DNA of 64,000 nucleotides from Acidihalobacter ferrooxydans (GTDB lineage Bacteria > Pseudomonadota > Gammaproteobacteria > DSM-5130 > Acidihalobacteraceae), in contig NZ_CP019434.1 of the NCBI RefSeq assembly GCF_001975725.1, positions 248,001-312,000 on the forward strand. Reading direction: 5' to 3'. The notes beneath the pieces were generated by a model that saw only the letters and a list, made by a program, of their open reading frames with translations, was not told the origin of the DNA and did not search any database. Below, one piece after another: positions 8,034-15,643 of the stretch. The stretch's first letter is position 1. Each line of letters begins with the position of its first letter. The translations under genes and the position numbers were made by a program.

Positions 8034-8174
8034 ATGCATGAGACGAATCGCGACCTCGACAAAATGCGCAATAAAGTTTCCGCCCGATCATTCGGAAACC
8101 GCTTCTTGCCGAAGCTCTTCGGTTGGCTGTTTCTTGGTTACGCCCTGGGATGGGCTATCTGGGTGAGCTGGTGA
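8034..8174 (+). CDS. small membrane protein coupled to the XpaC-like gene
   Basis: A 46-residue frame starting at the first ATG after an in-frame stop (8022). It has a charged N-terminus (MHETNRDLDKMRNK) and one hydrophobic segment (FGWLFLGYALGWAIWVSW). Its TGA stop overlaps the next start in TGATG at 8172-8176, the classical arrangement for translational coupling. The ribosome site (AAGG) is rather close to the ATG. It is too short for routine gene callers, but the overlap and composition support it as a real gene of the XpaC/TelA operon. Function unknown. Confidence 0.55.
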   Translation: MHETNRDLDKMRNKVSARSFGNRFLPKLFGWLFLGYALGWAIWVSW

Positions 8175-9010
8175 TGTTGGATGCCTTGCGGCAAAGACTG
8201 CTCAAGCTGCGGCGCGCCTGGCGGCGCCGTAGCGGCGCCTTGCTGCTGGGGTTTCTCCTTGTGCCTCTGTTTGCTTCTTTGTCGGCATCGTTGTTCACAG
8301 GGCATTACCGCCTGTTTTTGCTCAAGCTGGCCGCCTTCGCAATCTGGAGTGCGGCTGCGATGCTGATCAGCAAGGGCATTCGGGAGGAGATGGACTACGA
8401 AGACGCTCTTCTCGCCAGGGCGCCTGTTTGGCCTTTGAAAGGGCTGGGCGCTTTGGTTTTGGGAAGCGGCGTGTTTTATTTGGGGTGGGTGGTGGCCGGC
8501 GAGCCATTGTGGCGCAGCCTGTTCGTCGGCGCGCTGGCAACCCTCGGAGCGATGCTCAATTACGGTCTGGATCCCCGCCAGGACAAACTTCCGGATTTAG
8601 AGGATGTCGATCCGCATCATTTTCTCAAAAGCCTGGAGCAAGCGCGCGCAAGCTTGGCCGTTATTCGCGGCCGCAACGGCCGCATCCATGATTCCTTGCT
8701 GCATAATCGTATCAATCGAGCCGCTCGTCGGGCGGAGGAAATCCTGGATGTGCTGGCCCAGAATCCGCGAAAATTCCGGGAAGCACGCAAGTTTCTGGTC
8801 GTCTATATCGACGGCGTATCGCGAGTGACTGACGGGTATCTGGCGGTGGAGGAGGAATGGGTCGATCCGGCAATGCGCGATCGGCTCTATCGCCTGATGG
8901 CCGACGTGGATCAACGTTTCTATCAGGAGCTGGATCGGCTTCGCGCCGGCGATCGCTTCGATCTGGATGTGCAGATCGAGGCACTCAAGCAGCAACTCAA
9001 GGAACGATGA
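8174..9010 (+). CDS. XpaC-like 5-bromo-4-chloroindolyl phosphate hydrolysis family protein
   Basis: A 278-residue protein. Two or three hydrophobic segments occupy the N-terminal half (ALLLGFLLVPLFASLSASLF, FLLKLAAFAIWSAAAMLI, LGALVLGSGVFYLGWVV). A cytoplasmic helical C-terminal domain of the XpaC family follows (LLHNRINRAARRAEEILDVLAQNP, FLVVYIDGVSRVTDGYLAVEE). XpaC was named after an indicator phenotype in Bacillus; its true role is unknown, but it recurrently pairs with telA as it does here, 12 bases upstream. The ATG at 8174 overlaps the preceding stop, so translation is probably coupled to the small membrane protein. Confidence 0.8.
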   Translation: MLDALRQRLLKLRRAWRRRSGALLLGFLLVPLFASLSASLFTGHYRLFLLKLAAFAIWSAAAMLISKGIREEMDYEDALLARAPVWPLKGLGALVLGSGVFYLGWVVAGEPLWRSLFVGALATLGAMLNYGLDPRQDKLPDLEDVDPHHFLKSLEQARASLAVIRGRNGRIHDSLLHNRINRAARRAEEILDVLAQNPRKFREARKFLVVYIDGVSRVTDGYLAVEEEWVDPAMRDRLYRLMADVDQRFYQELDRLRAGDRFDLDVQIEALKQQLKER

Positions 9011-9022
9011 GGTGAGCGTGGC

Positions 9023-10213
9023 ATGAAAGACAAGGATTTGCCGGGTATCGAGCCCGAGGCGGCAGGCATGGACAAGGTGACCATTCCCGACGCCTTGCGG
9101 GCGGAAATGGAAAAAAAATCTACCGGGGAAGAAGCCGCTTCCACACCGCTTACGCCGGAAGAAGAGGAGCGGCTACGCGAGGTGATGGAAGAAATCGATT
9201 TTCGGGACCGCAGTTCCGTGATCCACTTTGGTTCGGCGGCGCAGGAAAAACTGGACGAGATTTCCAATCGCATGATCGACGGCGTCAAAAGCGATGAAAG
9301 CGGCGCCGCCGGTGAATCGCTCAATCAGATGGTCGCCGCGATACGCGGCTTCGATCTCGACACGCTCGATCCCACCCAGAAGCGGCAATGGTGGCAGAAG
9401 TTGGTGGGGAAGGCGGAGCCTCTGGTGGTGTTCATTCAACGTTATGAACAGGTGCGCGATCAGATCGATCTGGTCGCCAATGACCTGGAACGACACAAGG
9501 CGCAGTTGACGACTGATTTGATCGCTCTGGACAAACTCTATGCCGCCAATCTGGACTACTTTCGCCAGCTCGAACTTTATATCCAGGCGGGCGAACAAAA
9601 GCTTGCCCAACTCGAAAATACGCGGATTCCTGAATACGAGCGCAAGGCGTCTTCCGGCGAGATGCTGGCCGTGCAGGAGCTACGTGAAATACGCGGCTTT
9701 CGCGATGACCTGGAGCGGCGCGTACATGACTTGCGCCTTTCCCGGCAAGTGGCCATGCAGGCGTTGCCCAGTATTCGCCTGATTCAGGAAAACAATAAGT
9801 CGCTGATTAACAAAATAAGTTCGACTCTGGTCAATACCGTGCCTTTGTGGCGCAATCAACTTGCCCAGACCGTCACTATTTTCCGTAGCCACGAAGCCGC
9901 CAAGTCGGTCAAAGCGGCGGGCGATCTGACCAATCAGCTGTTGGAACGCAACGCCGAAGGACTGCGCGAGGCCAATCGCGAAGTGCGCGAACAGGTCGAA
10001 CGCGGCATTTTTGACATGGATAGCATAAAGAAAGCCAATGCCACACTCATCGCCACTCTGGAAGATTCGCTGAAGATCGCCAGCGAAGGCAAGGCCGCCC
10101 GCCAGGCGGCGCTCGGCGATCTTGAAAAAAACGAGGAGGCGCTCAAGCAGGCGTTACTGGCGGTATCAGAAGAGGCGAAAAGACATGAGGGCGAGGATAA
10201 GCAGGCACCATGA
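9023..10213 (+). CDS. TelA/KlaA-type toxic anion resistance family protein
   Basis: A 396-residue, strongly helical cytoplasmic protein of the TelA family, first linked to tellurite resistance and later to envelope stress and antimicrobials. Diagnostic stretches are YEQVRDQIDLVANDLERHK, MLAVQELREIRGFRDDLERRVHDL, QALPSIRLIQENNKSLI and TLVNTVPLWRNQLAQ. Coiled-coil propensity is high in 150-260 and 310-390. AGGTGA lies at good spacing before the ATG at 9023. It follows the XpaC-like gene in the same transcript. Tellurite resistance itself should not be assumed. Confidence 0.85.
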   Translation: MKDKDLPGIEPEAAGMDKVTIPDALRAEMEKKSTGEEAASTPLTPEEEERLREVMEEIDFRDRSSVIHFGSAAQEKLDEISNRMIDGVKSDESGAAGESLNQMVAAIRGFDLDTLDPTQKRQWWQKLVGKAEPLVVFIQRYEQVRDQIDLVANDLERHKAQLTTDLIALDKLYAANLDYFRQLELYIQAGEQKLAQLENTRIPEYERKASSGEMLAVQELREIRGFRDDLERRVHDLRLSRQVAMQALPSIRLIQENNKSLINKISSTLVNTVPLWRNQLAQTVTIFRSHEAAKSVKAAGDLTNQLLERNAEGLREANREVREQVERGIFDMDSIKKANATLIATLEDSLKIASEGKAARQAALGDLEKNEEALKQALLAVSEEAKRHEGEDKQAP

Positions 10214-10340
10214 AAAGCTGTCCTTGCGCCCCGCTGCTTATTGGGGTTTTCGATGCAGCACGCCAGAGGCGTTCGTCCTGACTATTCAGCAAATCAATCT
10301 TGGGGCCTGGTCATGCAATTCTGATAGCGCATATGTTGTA

Positions 10341-10406
10341 GGGGGTTTTGCAATCCCGATGTCGTGGCGCGAACAGCCAACTTGCTTGATTGCAAGACCA
10401 GACCCC
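10341..10406 (+). repeat. palindromic repeat E3
   Basis: The left arm GGGGGTTTTGCAATC (10341-10355) pairs with the right arm GATTGCAAGACCAGACCCC (10388-10406). It shares the CTTGCTT spacer and right arm with E1, E2 and E4 but lacks the inner stem of E2. It lies between telA and the 3' end of the EamA gene. Confidence 0.7.
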
Positions 10407-10457
10407 GTTTGTTTGCTTTGCATAAAAGCACGAATGCCCATGGAAATGTTACTTGCG

Positions 10458-11516
10458 CTAACCATGACTATGTTCATGATGGATATCTGGATAATGCGCA
10501 TGACTATGCGTTATTGGCTCGTGGGTGTGTGGATGAGTGTGTGGCTCGTGCCCATCCCAGTCGAAGTTATGCTCGTGTTGATGGTGAATGTCATGGACGT
10601 GCGAATGGGTATGGGTAATTTCATCGTGCGTGTGCGGGTGAACATGCCGTTCAGTGAGGTGCAACCAAACGCCACAACCCATTAGTACAGCGGCGACCCA
10701 AAACATGGGGGAGGCCTGGCCGCCAAAGAACAAAAGTGCGATTGCCGCACCCAAAAACGGCGCTGTTGAAAAATAGGCACCAGTACGAGCCGTGCCCAAG
10801 CCGCGGAGCGCAACAACGAACAATACTAAGCTGATGCCATAACTTAGCAACCCAACGACCATTGCCTCTCCGATGGCGGAGCCGGTTGGAAGATGTGCCC
10901 CGATTGACAGTGCAATCACTGTGTTGACGACGCCCGCGACACTACCCTTGAGACAGGCCAAGAACAGTGCATCGTTAGCCGATACTTTGCGCGTAAAGTT
11001 GTTGTCCAGTGCCCAACACAAACAAGCCGAAGCAATAAGCAGGGAACCCCAGCTTAGACCAGCACCACCCGTAGCCCCGCTGATGGACAGCACCACGGCA
11101 CCAGCGACGATTAGCATCATGCCAAGTACGATGCGACGATCCGTGTTCTCACGGAACACGACCCAAGCAAGGACGGCTGTTAGCACGGCTTCCAAATTGA
11201 GCAACAATGAAGCCGTTGCCGCAGACGTGTAGAGTAGCCCCACCATGAGCGCGAGTGGCCCAAGCACCCCGCCAAAAACGATGGCGAGCAGCAGCCAAAG
11301 CCATTCACTCTTTGGCATGGATGGCACATGCCACCCACGGTCTCGAATGAGCTTGATAATGCCAAGCCCAATGCCACTGCCGAGATAGAGCAGGCCCGCC
11401 AAAAGCACAGGAGACATGTCGTGCAATAGCTGTTTAGCGAACGGTGTACTCGCACCAAAAAGCAAAGCAGCCAGTAAGGCAGCAGACGTGGATTTAGAAA
11501 TGTGGATACGCGTCAT
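10458..11516 (-). CDS. EamA/DMT-family transporter with histidine-rich tail
   Basis: A 352-residue inner-membrane protein. Residues 1-285 hold about ten hydrophobic segments with two EamA repeats (LLFGASTPFAKQLL; FRENTDRRIVLGMMLIVAGAVVL; FFGGQASPMFWVAAVLMG). The last 67 residues contain 25 histidines, many in HxH or HTH patterns, suggesting metal binding; the substrate is unknown and a metal is an inference. The gene is AT-richer than the core genes. It starts 65 bases after the core site GTTGGGC that ends the neighbouring integron-type cassette, but no attC is visible after its stop, so it may be a cassette that lost its end. Confidence 0.8.
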   Translation of the reverse strand: MTRIHISKSTSAALLAALLFGASTPFAKQLLHDMSPVLLAGLLYLGSGIGLGIIKLIRDRGWHVPSMPKSEWLWLLLAIVFGGVLGPLALMVGLLYTSAATASLLLNLEAVLTAVLAWVVFRENTDRRIVLGMMLIVAGAVVLSISGATGGAGLSWGSLLIASACLCWALDNNFTRKVSANDALFLACLKGSVAGVVNTVIALSIGAHLPTGSAIGEAMVVGLLSYGISLVLFVVALRGLGTARTGAYFSTAPFLGAAIALLFFGGQASPMFWVAAVLMGCGVWLHLTERHVHPHTHDEITHTHSHVHDIHHQHEHNFDWDGHEPHTHPHTHEPITHSHAHYPDIHHEHSHG

Positions 11517-11580
11517 ACAAAAAGCCTACACAAATCTTGAGCTATATTGCACTGAGGCATGCGATAGACTTACGTGTGCC

Positions 11581-11661
11581 GCCCAACGCCAGCCGTAACC
11601 GGCGCATTTGTAGTGAGCGCAGCGAACGAAAAATGCGTCCGCGTTTACGGCCTTGTTAGCT
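11581..11661 (-). repeat. attC (59-base-element-like) recombination site
   Basis: Reading the minus strand, the site begins AGCTAAC, overlapping the TAA stop of the OLD-type gene, and ends GTTGGGC, a perfect GTTRRRY core. In between are imperfect inverted arms (GGCCGTAAACGCGGACGCATTT against AAATGCGCCGGTTACGGC, written here in two parts) around a central loop. The length of 81 bp, the stop-codon overlap and the orientation fit integron attC sites. The GTTAGCT at the opposite end of the cassette is the exact complement of AGCTAAC, as expected after circular-cassette integration. Confidence 0.72.
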
Positions 11662-13366
11662 GCGAACCATCTTTTCGAGGGCGACGATAAGTGCATCGAT
11701 GGAATTTCGCTTATATTGGTTAAGACATTCATGTGGTTTTTTCGCCACTTCCTCAGCTAAAACGGCTTTTACTCTACGCAGAATTCCCTCATTCCAAGGC
11801 TTTCCTTGATCCATAAATGTTGATTTCAATCGTTCTGACCATTTTTTGTTGCTCTTGAATGCCGCCGAATCTAGGTTCACACCAAACGCGTTGAGTACTG
11901 CGTCTTTATAGCAGGAGACCGAAATACAGTCCTCGAACTCCGAATCGGTCATTCCTTTGCAGGTAACCATCGTGCAGTTTGATACATCAATGAGTACATC
12001 ATCAGAAGCTTTTTGAAAGGCCTTCCGACCGGCATCATCATTATCGAGCAAGGTATGAGTAAGGCAGAGAGAATTTTTGAGAAGCGAGAGCTTATAGGAC
12101 AAATTTCCGGCTCCGCCTATCGGTTCGATAACAACCATGTTGGTTTTTAGTGCCTTAGCTAGCTTTTCACTCATGACAGGGATTAGTGCCCTCAATGACT
12201 TAACATCTTCCTCACCTTCCACAACCAATGCGTAATTTGCATTAGTTAAATTGTCTGATGCTTTGATGCCGAGTATTTCGCGGATGGTTGCGACATTTTT
12301 TGCCGGAGTAGCCTTGCCAGAATTAACAATAATATTCGTCCGAATATTAGATCTATCGACGAAAAGCGGATTGTGAGTGGTTAGAATTACTTGGTTGGAT
12401 TCTGCCAGAGACTTTATGATCTCGTTTAGTTGGTGGATAGCACCCGGGTGCAAGTGCGACTCTGGTTCTTCGATGGCAATTATTGATGCTCCAGGATGCC
12501 TTAATTTGTTCTTCAACAATCCTAGTGCGGCAAGGCTTTTTACACCATCACCTTTGTATTCAATACTTGTCGGAGTTCCATCGTCAATAATTACATTGAA
12601 TTCTCGCCTCACGCCGTAGCGCCGACTAATTTCTGGTATTTCTATTTGAACGTTCTTAATGGTTGGCAAGAATTCCATTAAAGGCTCTTGTATTCGATGC
12701 GCCAAATCTTCCAATATTGGCAGCTGTAAGTCTTGAATGACCGCTAAAGCATTTTGATATTCCTCATCCCTCTCAAGAACTCGAAGTTCTTGCGATAGCA
12801 TGCGACTTACAACCTCAATCGCCTCTCTGTCAGTTCGTACCGCCGGGATGTAATTAAAGTAAATGCGACTTGCAACAAACTCCGATATTTTCCCGGACTT
12901 TGATGAGAGTGATTTTGTGTTTTTTCCTGGTTTTCTTAAATTTATCTGAGCTTCGTTTTCTTTTCCGATTTTGATCTCTAGCGGCAGTGTCCCATTCAAG
13001 CTAGACCCTATCTCTTTCTTAAACTCTTCAATCTCAGGTTGATCCAGCATAAATTCCATTTTGAAAACGGTCTGAGTTGATGAGCGCCTGTTTTGAAACT
13101 GAATTGGAAAATCTCGACTCCAGAAATAGGTTTCTTGAGAGCTTCGATACGGTCTACGTACAACCGAGCGTTCGTCACGGGCGTGCATTTGCAGCAGATC
13201 CATCGCAACTTGGAGTGCCTTCAGTAGATTGGATTTTCCTTCGTTATTTTTTCCTATCAACACAGTAATGTCGGACACCACAACCTTATGGGCAGATGTG
13301 ATACTCCTGAAGTTGGTGACTGAAAAATTTGTCAATCTCACGCTCTAAGACCTTTTTTGCAGCTAA
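11587..13366 (-). mobile_element. integron-type gene cassette carrying an OLD-family nuclease gene
   Basis: The cassette is bounded on the minus strand by G/TTAGCT at its 5' end (13367/13366) and by G/TTGGGC at its 3' end (11587/11586). It holds one gene read in cassette orientation, starting 20-odd bases after the 5' core and stopping inside the attC. This is standard cassette anatomy. No integrase gene or attI was found in the window, so the cassette is an orphan, either from a lost integron or inserted at a secondary site. Its base composition is clearly AT-richer than flanking core genes. Confidence 0.65.
11656..13341 (-). CDS. OLD-family ATP-dependent endonuclease (AAA ATPase + TOPRIM)
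   Basis: A 561-residue protein with an SMC/RecF-like ATPase: Walker A GKNNEGKS at 30-37, Walker B region IIAIEEPESHLHPGA at about 287-301, H-loop TTHNPLF at 321-327. A TOPRIM nuclease follows, with VVEGEEDV (373-380) and LLDNDDAG (431-438). This is the layout of phage P2 OLD and of Gabija GajA. No UvrD-like GajB is adjacent, so it is a class 1 (stand-alone) OLD protein; anti-phage defence is a family-based inference. The start is GTG at 13341 with AAGG upstream. The gene is AT-rich and sits in an integron-type cassette. Confidence 0.85.
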   Translation of the reverse strand: MRLTNFSVTNFRSITSAHKVVVSDITVLIGKNNEGKSNLLKALQVAMDLLQMHARDERSVVRRPYRSSQETYFWSRDFPIQFQNRRSSTQTVFKMEFMLDQPEIEEFKKEIGSSLNGTLPLEIKIGKENEAQINLRKPGKNTKSLSSKSGKISEFVASRIYFNYIPAVRTDREAIEVVSRMLSQELRVLERDEEYQNALAVIQDLQLPILEDLAHRIQEPLMEFLPTIKNVQIEIPEISRRYGVRREFNVIIDDGTPTSIEYKGDGVKSLAALGLLKNKLRHPGASIIAIEEPESHLHPGAIHQLNEIIKSLAESNQVILTTHNPLFVDRSNIRTNIIVNSGKATPAKNVATIREILGIKASDNLTNANYALVVEGEEDVKSLRALIPVMSEKLAKALKTNMVVIEPIGGAGNLSYKLSLLKNSLCLTHTLLDNDDAGRKAFQKASDDVLIDVSNCTMVTCKGMTDSEFEDCISVSCYKDAVLNAFGVNLDSAAFKSNKKWSERLKSTFMDQGKPWNEGILRRVKAVLAEEVAKKPHECLNQYKRNSIDALIVALEKMVRS

Positions 13367-13391
13367 CCATTTATTATCAGGCTAAAATTCC

Positions 13392-13506
13392 TTGATAAGT
13401 GCATATTCACCGGATTTTCAGGAAAAAATGCCTGGTTTGCCGGTCAATATCAACTTATCAATGCCTCCGAGGCCCTGATAAGCTGATATTGACCGGGTTT
13501 TCGGGC
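13392..13506. repeat. cluster F: three copies of a ~22-bp motif, two direct and one inverted
   Basis: TTGATAAGTGCATATTCACCGG (13392-13413, given here as its consensus region) recurs as TGATAAGCTGATATTGACCGG at 13477-13497, and inverted as CCGGTCAATATCAACTTATC at 13440-13459. The inverted and last copies form a near-perfect 21-bp stem around a GC-rich 16-base loop. All three are followed by a G/C-capped TTTTC-type stretch. The cluster starts about 25 bases upstream of the OLD cassette boundary. It does not occur elsewhere in the window. Confidence 0.65.
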
Positions 13507-13614
13507 ATAAACCCAACCTATTTAGGGGGTTTTCTCCGCCAGAATCGAAAGTATCAGAGCGCGTATGGCGGGTCAAAGGTTGCTCGATGAGGCGCGAGGA
13601 GTCATGCGTCGATT

Positions 13615-13699
13615 GCATTATGCGATCAGTGTACGATTCTGAGTGGTCTAACCCTATCGCGGCACAAACAATCCGTTTGCTTGATTGCAAGATCGCCCC
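13615..13699 (+). repeat. palindromic repeat E4 (degenerate left arm)
   Basis: The core GTACGATTCTGAGTGGTCTAA aligns with the same region of E2, and the right arm GATTGCAAGATCGCCCC (13683-13699) with CTTGATT spacing matches E1-E3. The left arm has decayed. It lies beside the doxX 3' end. Confidence 0.6.
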
Positions 13700-13714
13700 T
13701 TTTTGTTTGCGTGT

Positions 13715-14113
13715 CTATTGCTTGTGGCGCAGTAACCTGTCCAGCGACCAGGGCCCGCCGCCGACGATGGACAGATAGAGGAAGGTGAAGCAGAAGTACA
13801 CTGCGGCTTCGCCATGATTGACCAGGGGCCAGAAGTCTTTGGGGGCGAATATCTTGAAGTATGCTATGGCCATTTCGCCGGAGAGCAGGAAGGCGGCAGG
13901 GCGAGTGAACAGGCCGAACAGCACGAGTGCGCCGCCGAATGTTTCCAGAATGCCAGCGAACCAGATCAGGGTGAATGGTGCGTGATAACCCATGCTCATC
14001 GGATAATGGAACAGCTTGGCGGTGCCATGCTGCATGTAGAGAAATCCGACGATAATGCGCAGGATGCTCAGCGCGGTCGGGGAGCAGGTGTTCAGGAATT
14101 TCTGGAGACTCAT
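13715..14113 (-). CDS. DoxX-family membrane protein
   Basis: A 132-residue protein with four hydrophobic segments: ILRIIVGFLYMQHG, TLIWFAGILETFGGALVLFGLF, FLLSGEMAIAYFKIF and AAVYFCFTFLYLSIVG. The DoxX family motif LRxxxGxxxxxHGxxKLF is seen as LRIIVGFLYMQHGTAKLF. The ATG at 14113 has a strong GGAGGAA ribosome site. Members include a thiosulfate:quinone oxidoreductase subunit (DoxD/A) in archaea, but most are uncharacterised membrane proteins, so a sulfur role is only a possibility. Monocistronic in appearance. Confidence 0.85.
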   Translation of the reverse strand: MSLQKFLNTCSPTALSILRIIVGFLYMQHGTAKLFHYPMSMGYHAPFTLIWFAGILETFGGALVLFGLFTRPAAFLLSGEMAIAYFKIFAPKDFWPLVNHGEAAVYFCFTFLYLSIVGGGPWSLDRLLRHKQ

Positions 14114-14253
14114 GGCGTTTCCTCCGGGAGAGCACAGTGTGTTATTAGCATAAGACCGCCAATCGGGCGCTCGGTTCTCGATGGCGCGCCACTGGTTTAT
14201 GGATGGGCGGCTGAATCGATGTGGATGATTGGACTATTCTGCATGGGTGTTGA

Positions 14254-14415
14254 ATCCGGCTATTCCATTAGGCGAGGTGTTGAGTGTGCAGGGATTCGGG
14301 TTCACAGGGGAAATTTTTCAGCGAACGGCATCGTTGCGCTATGCCCGAGCGAAGCAATAACCGGTGGATTCAAAATTCATGCAAGAGGGGCCTCTCCTGA
14401 TGAATGATCCGGGTT
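14254..14415 (+). repeat. MITE-like repeat B1
   Basis: About 160 bp, ending in CCGGGTTG on the right and starting TCCGGCTATTCCAT on the left. It aligns over its length with B2 (39495-39657) and with the reverse complement of B3 (63252-63412); shared blocks include TTCACAGGG, CCCGAGCGAA and CTCTCCTGATG. It occupies most of the 316-base gap between doxX and the next gene. Confidence 0.75.
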
Positions 14416-14429
14416 GAAGGAGCGTTTGC

Positions 14430-14816
14430 ATGCGTGTGTTGTTTGCGATGGTCCTGTGCGGGTTCGTCGCTTTGATTCTCGTTGGGCTGTTGACGCTCTG
14501 GGGGCACGCGCATGCATGGGTGCTGGCCAGCGGCATGATGGCGTCTTACGTGGTCGGCATGTTGCTGTTCGAGGGCTTGGTCGCGTTTTGTGAGCGCGCA
14601 CGCGGCGTGGGTAGATGTGCGAATCCTGAAACCATTTACACGCTGTTGCTGCCGACGGTGGTTTGTGTCGGCGTTGCCGCGCTCTCGCGGTATGACCACG
14701 CCACGCTGTATCTGTTGCCCGCTGCGCTGCTGCCGCAGATCGGCATGATTGGCGCGACGCTGGTGCAGCGGGCTGCGACCACGATCGCTGCCATTGACCG
14801 CGATAGGCAGCCTTGA
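14430..14816 (+). CDS. small integral membrane protein, hypothetical
   Basis: A 128-residue protein with four hydrophobic segments (VLFAMVLCGFVALILVGLLTLW, WVLASGMMASYVVGMLLFEGLV, TIYTLLLPTVVCVGVAALS, LYLLPAALLPQIGMIGATLV) joined by short charged loops. A GAAGGAG ribosome site lies eight bases before the ATG. I do not recognise the family. It is convergent with the lipoprotein gene, with only nine bases between the stops and a small GACCTC/GAGGTC dyad there. Repeat B1 directly precedes it and may carry or displace its promoter. Confidence 0.6.
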   Translation: MRVLFAMVLCGFVALILVGLLTLWGHAHAWVLASGMMASYVVGMLLFEGLVAFCERARGVGRCANPETIYTLLLPTVVCVGVAALSRYDHATLYLLPAALLPQIGMIGATLVQRAATTIAAIDRDRQP

Positions 14817-14825
14817 CCTCGGAGG

Positions 14826-15632
14826 TCATCTGGATTGTCTTGCCGTGAACGGTGCGCGGTCAGCGGCGGCCAGCAGGGGATAGAGCACCCGCGCCGGTAC
14901 GTCTACCGTCTGCGTGCCGCAGGCGTACGGCGCGACCTGATAGGGCGGGAAGTACAGGCGCAGGCCGGTGGCCTGTCCATCGCGTGCGGTCAGGGTGGCG
15001 ATGGCGTAGTTCTGCGGGGTCGGTGCGGTACCTGCGCGCAACCATTTTTTATCTTTGAAACACCAGGCGGTGTCGCCGCCGGCGGCGCGTTTGGCGAAGA
15101 CGCTACGCGCTTGCGTGCTGAGCACCGCGCGGGCTTGCGCGGCGTTGGCGAACAACTGACCCGGTTGTGTGACGAGATGGCCGTCGATGAGGTTGAAGCT
15201 GGCGAGAAAGGGCATGCCATGGGCGCCGCCGGTGAAGCGGTAACCGCTGGCGAGCACGCTGACGAAACCGTCGCCTTTGGCGACGATGCGCATATCGATC
15301 AGCAGTTCGTACACCCAGGGTTGCGGGCGCGGTTGGCTGGCGGTCGAGAGAAAAGCGGCAAGCTGGCGCTTCGCCCAGACGTGCAATACGGGATCCAGCG
15401 CCGGGCCGGCGGTGCCGAGGGCGGGGTAGCAGATGGCGTAGCGATAAAGGGGTGTGCTGTGGCGGTCGATGATGGCGGGTGCGGGCGTGGCGGGCGCAAG
15501 GGCGTCGCAGGGTGAATGCCGGGCGCTCTTGACCGGCGGCGGCGCGGGTGTCGTGCAGCCGCCGAATAGCAGGGCGCTCAGGCTGAGGGCCAGTGTGGGC
15601 GCTGGGTGGTGCGTCAGGCGGAATGCGCGCAT
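14826..15632 (-). CDS. lipoprotein with DUF3298/RsiV-like domain
   Basis: A 268-residue protein starting at ATG 15632; the frame upstream of that is a shadow of pyrF. A lipobox LSALLFGGC gives a predicted lipidated cysteine near residue 25. The mature part fits the DUF3298 fold found in RsiV and PdaC-type proteins: an N-terminal strand-rich region (YRYAICYPALG), then YRFTGGAHGMPFLASFNLIDGHLV and a C-terminal YFPPYQVAPYACGTQTVDVP. It follows pyrF by 11 bases in the same orientation and is probably cotranscribed. Molecular role unknown. Confidence 0.75.
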   Translation of the reverse strand: MRAFRLTHHPAPTLALSLSALLFGGCTTPAPPPVKSARHSPCDALAPATPAPAIIDRHSTPLYRYAICYPALGTAGPALDPVLHVWAKRQLAAFLSTASQPRPQPWVYELLIDMRIVAKGDGFVSVLASGYRFTGGAHGMPFLASFNLIDGHLVTQPGQLFANAAQARAVLSTQARSVFAKRAAGGDTAWCFKDKKWLRAGTAPTPQNYAIATLTARDGQATGLRLYFPPYQVAPYACGTQTVDVPARVLYPLLAAADRAPFTARQSR

Positions 15633-15643
15633 GGCGGGTGTGG

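Noticed and set aside
10200-10260. Terminator after telA
   Set aside because: CCCC/GGGG around a 10-base loop followed by TTTT is visible near 10229-10250, but the 4-bp stem is too short to call.
11656-13341. Gabija defence system
   Set aside because: The OLD-type ATPase/TOPRIM protein matches GajA in layout, but no UvrD/PcrA-like GajB gene lies next to it; the neighbours are an EamA transporter and doxX.
14813-14826. Bidirectional terminator between the membrane protein and lipoprotein genes
   Set aside because: GACCTC/GAGGTC is only a 6-bp dyad with almost no loop and no T-run.
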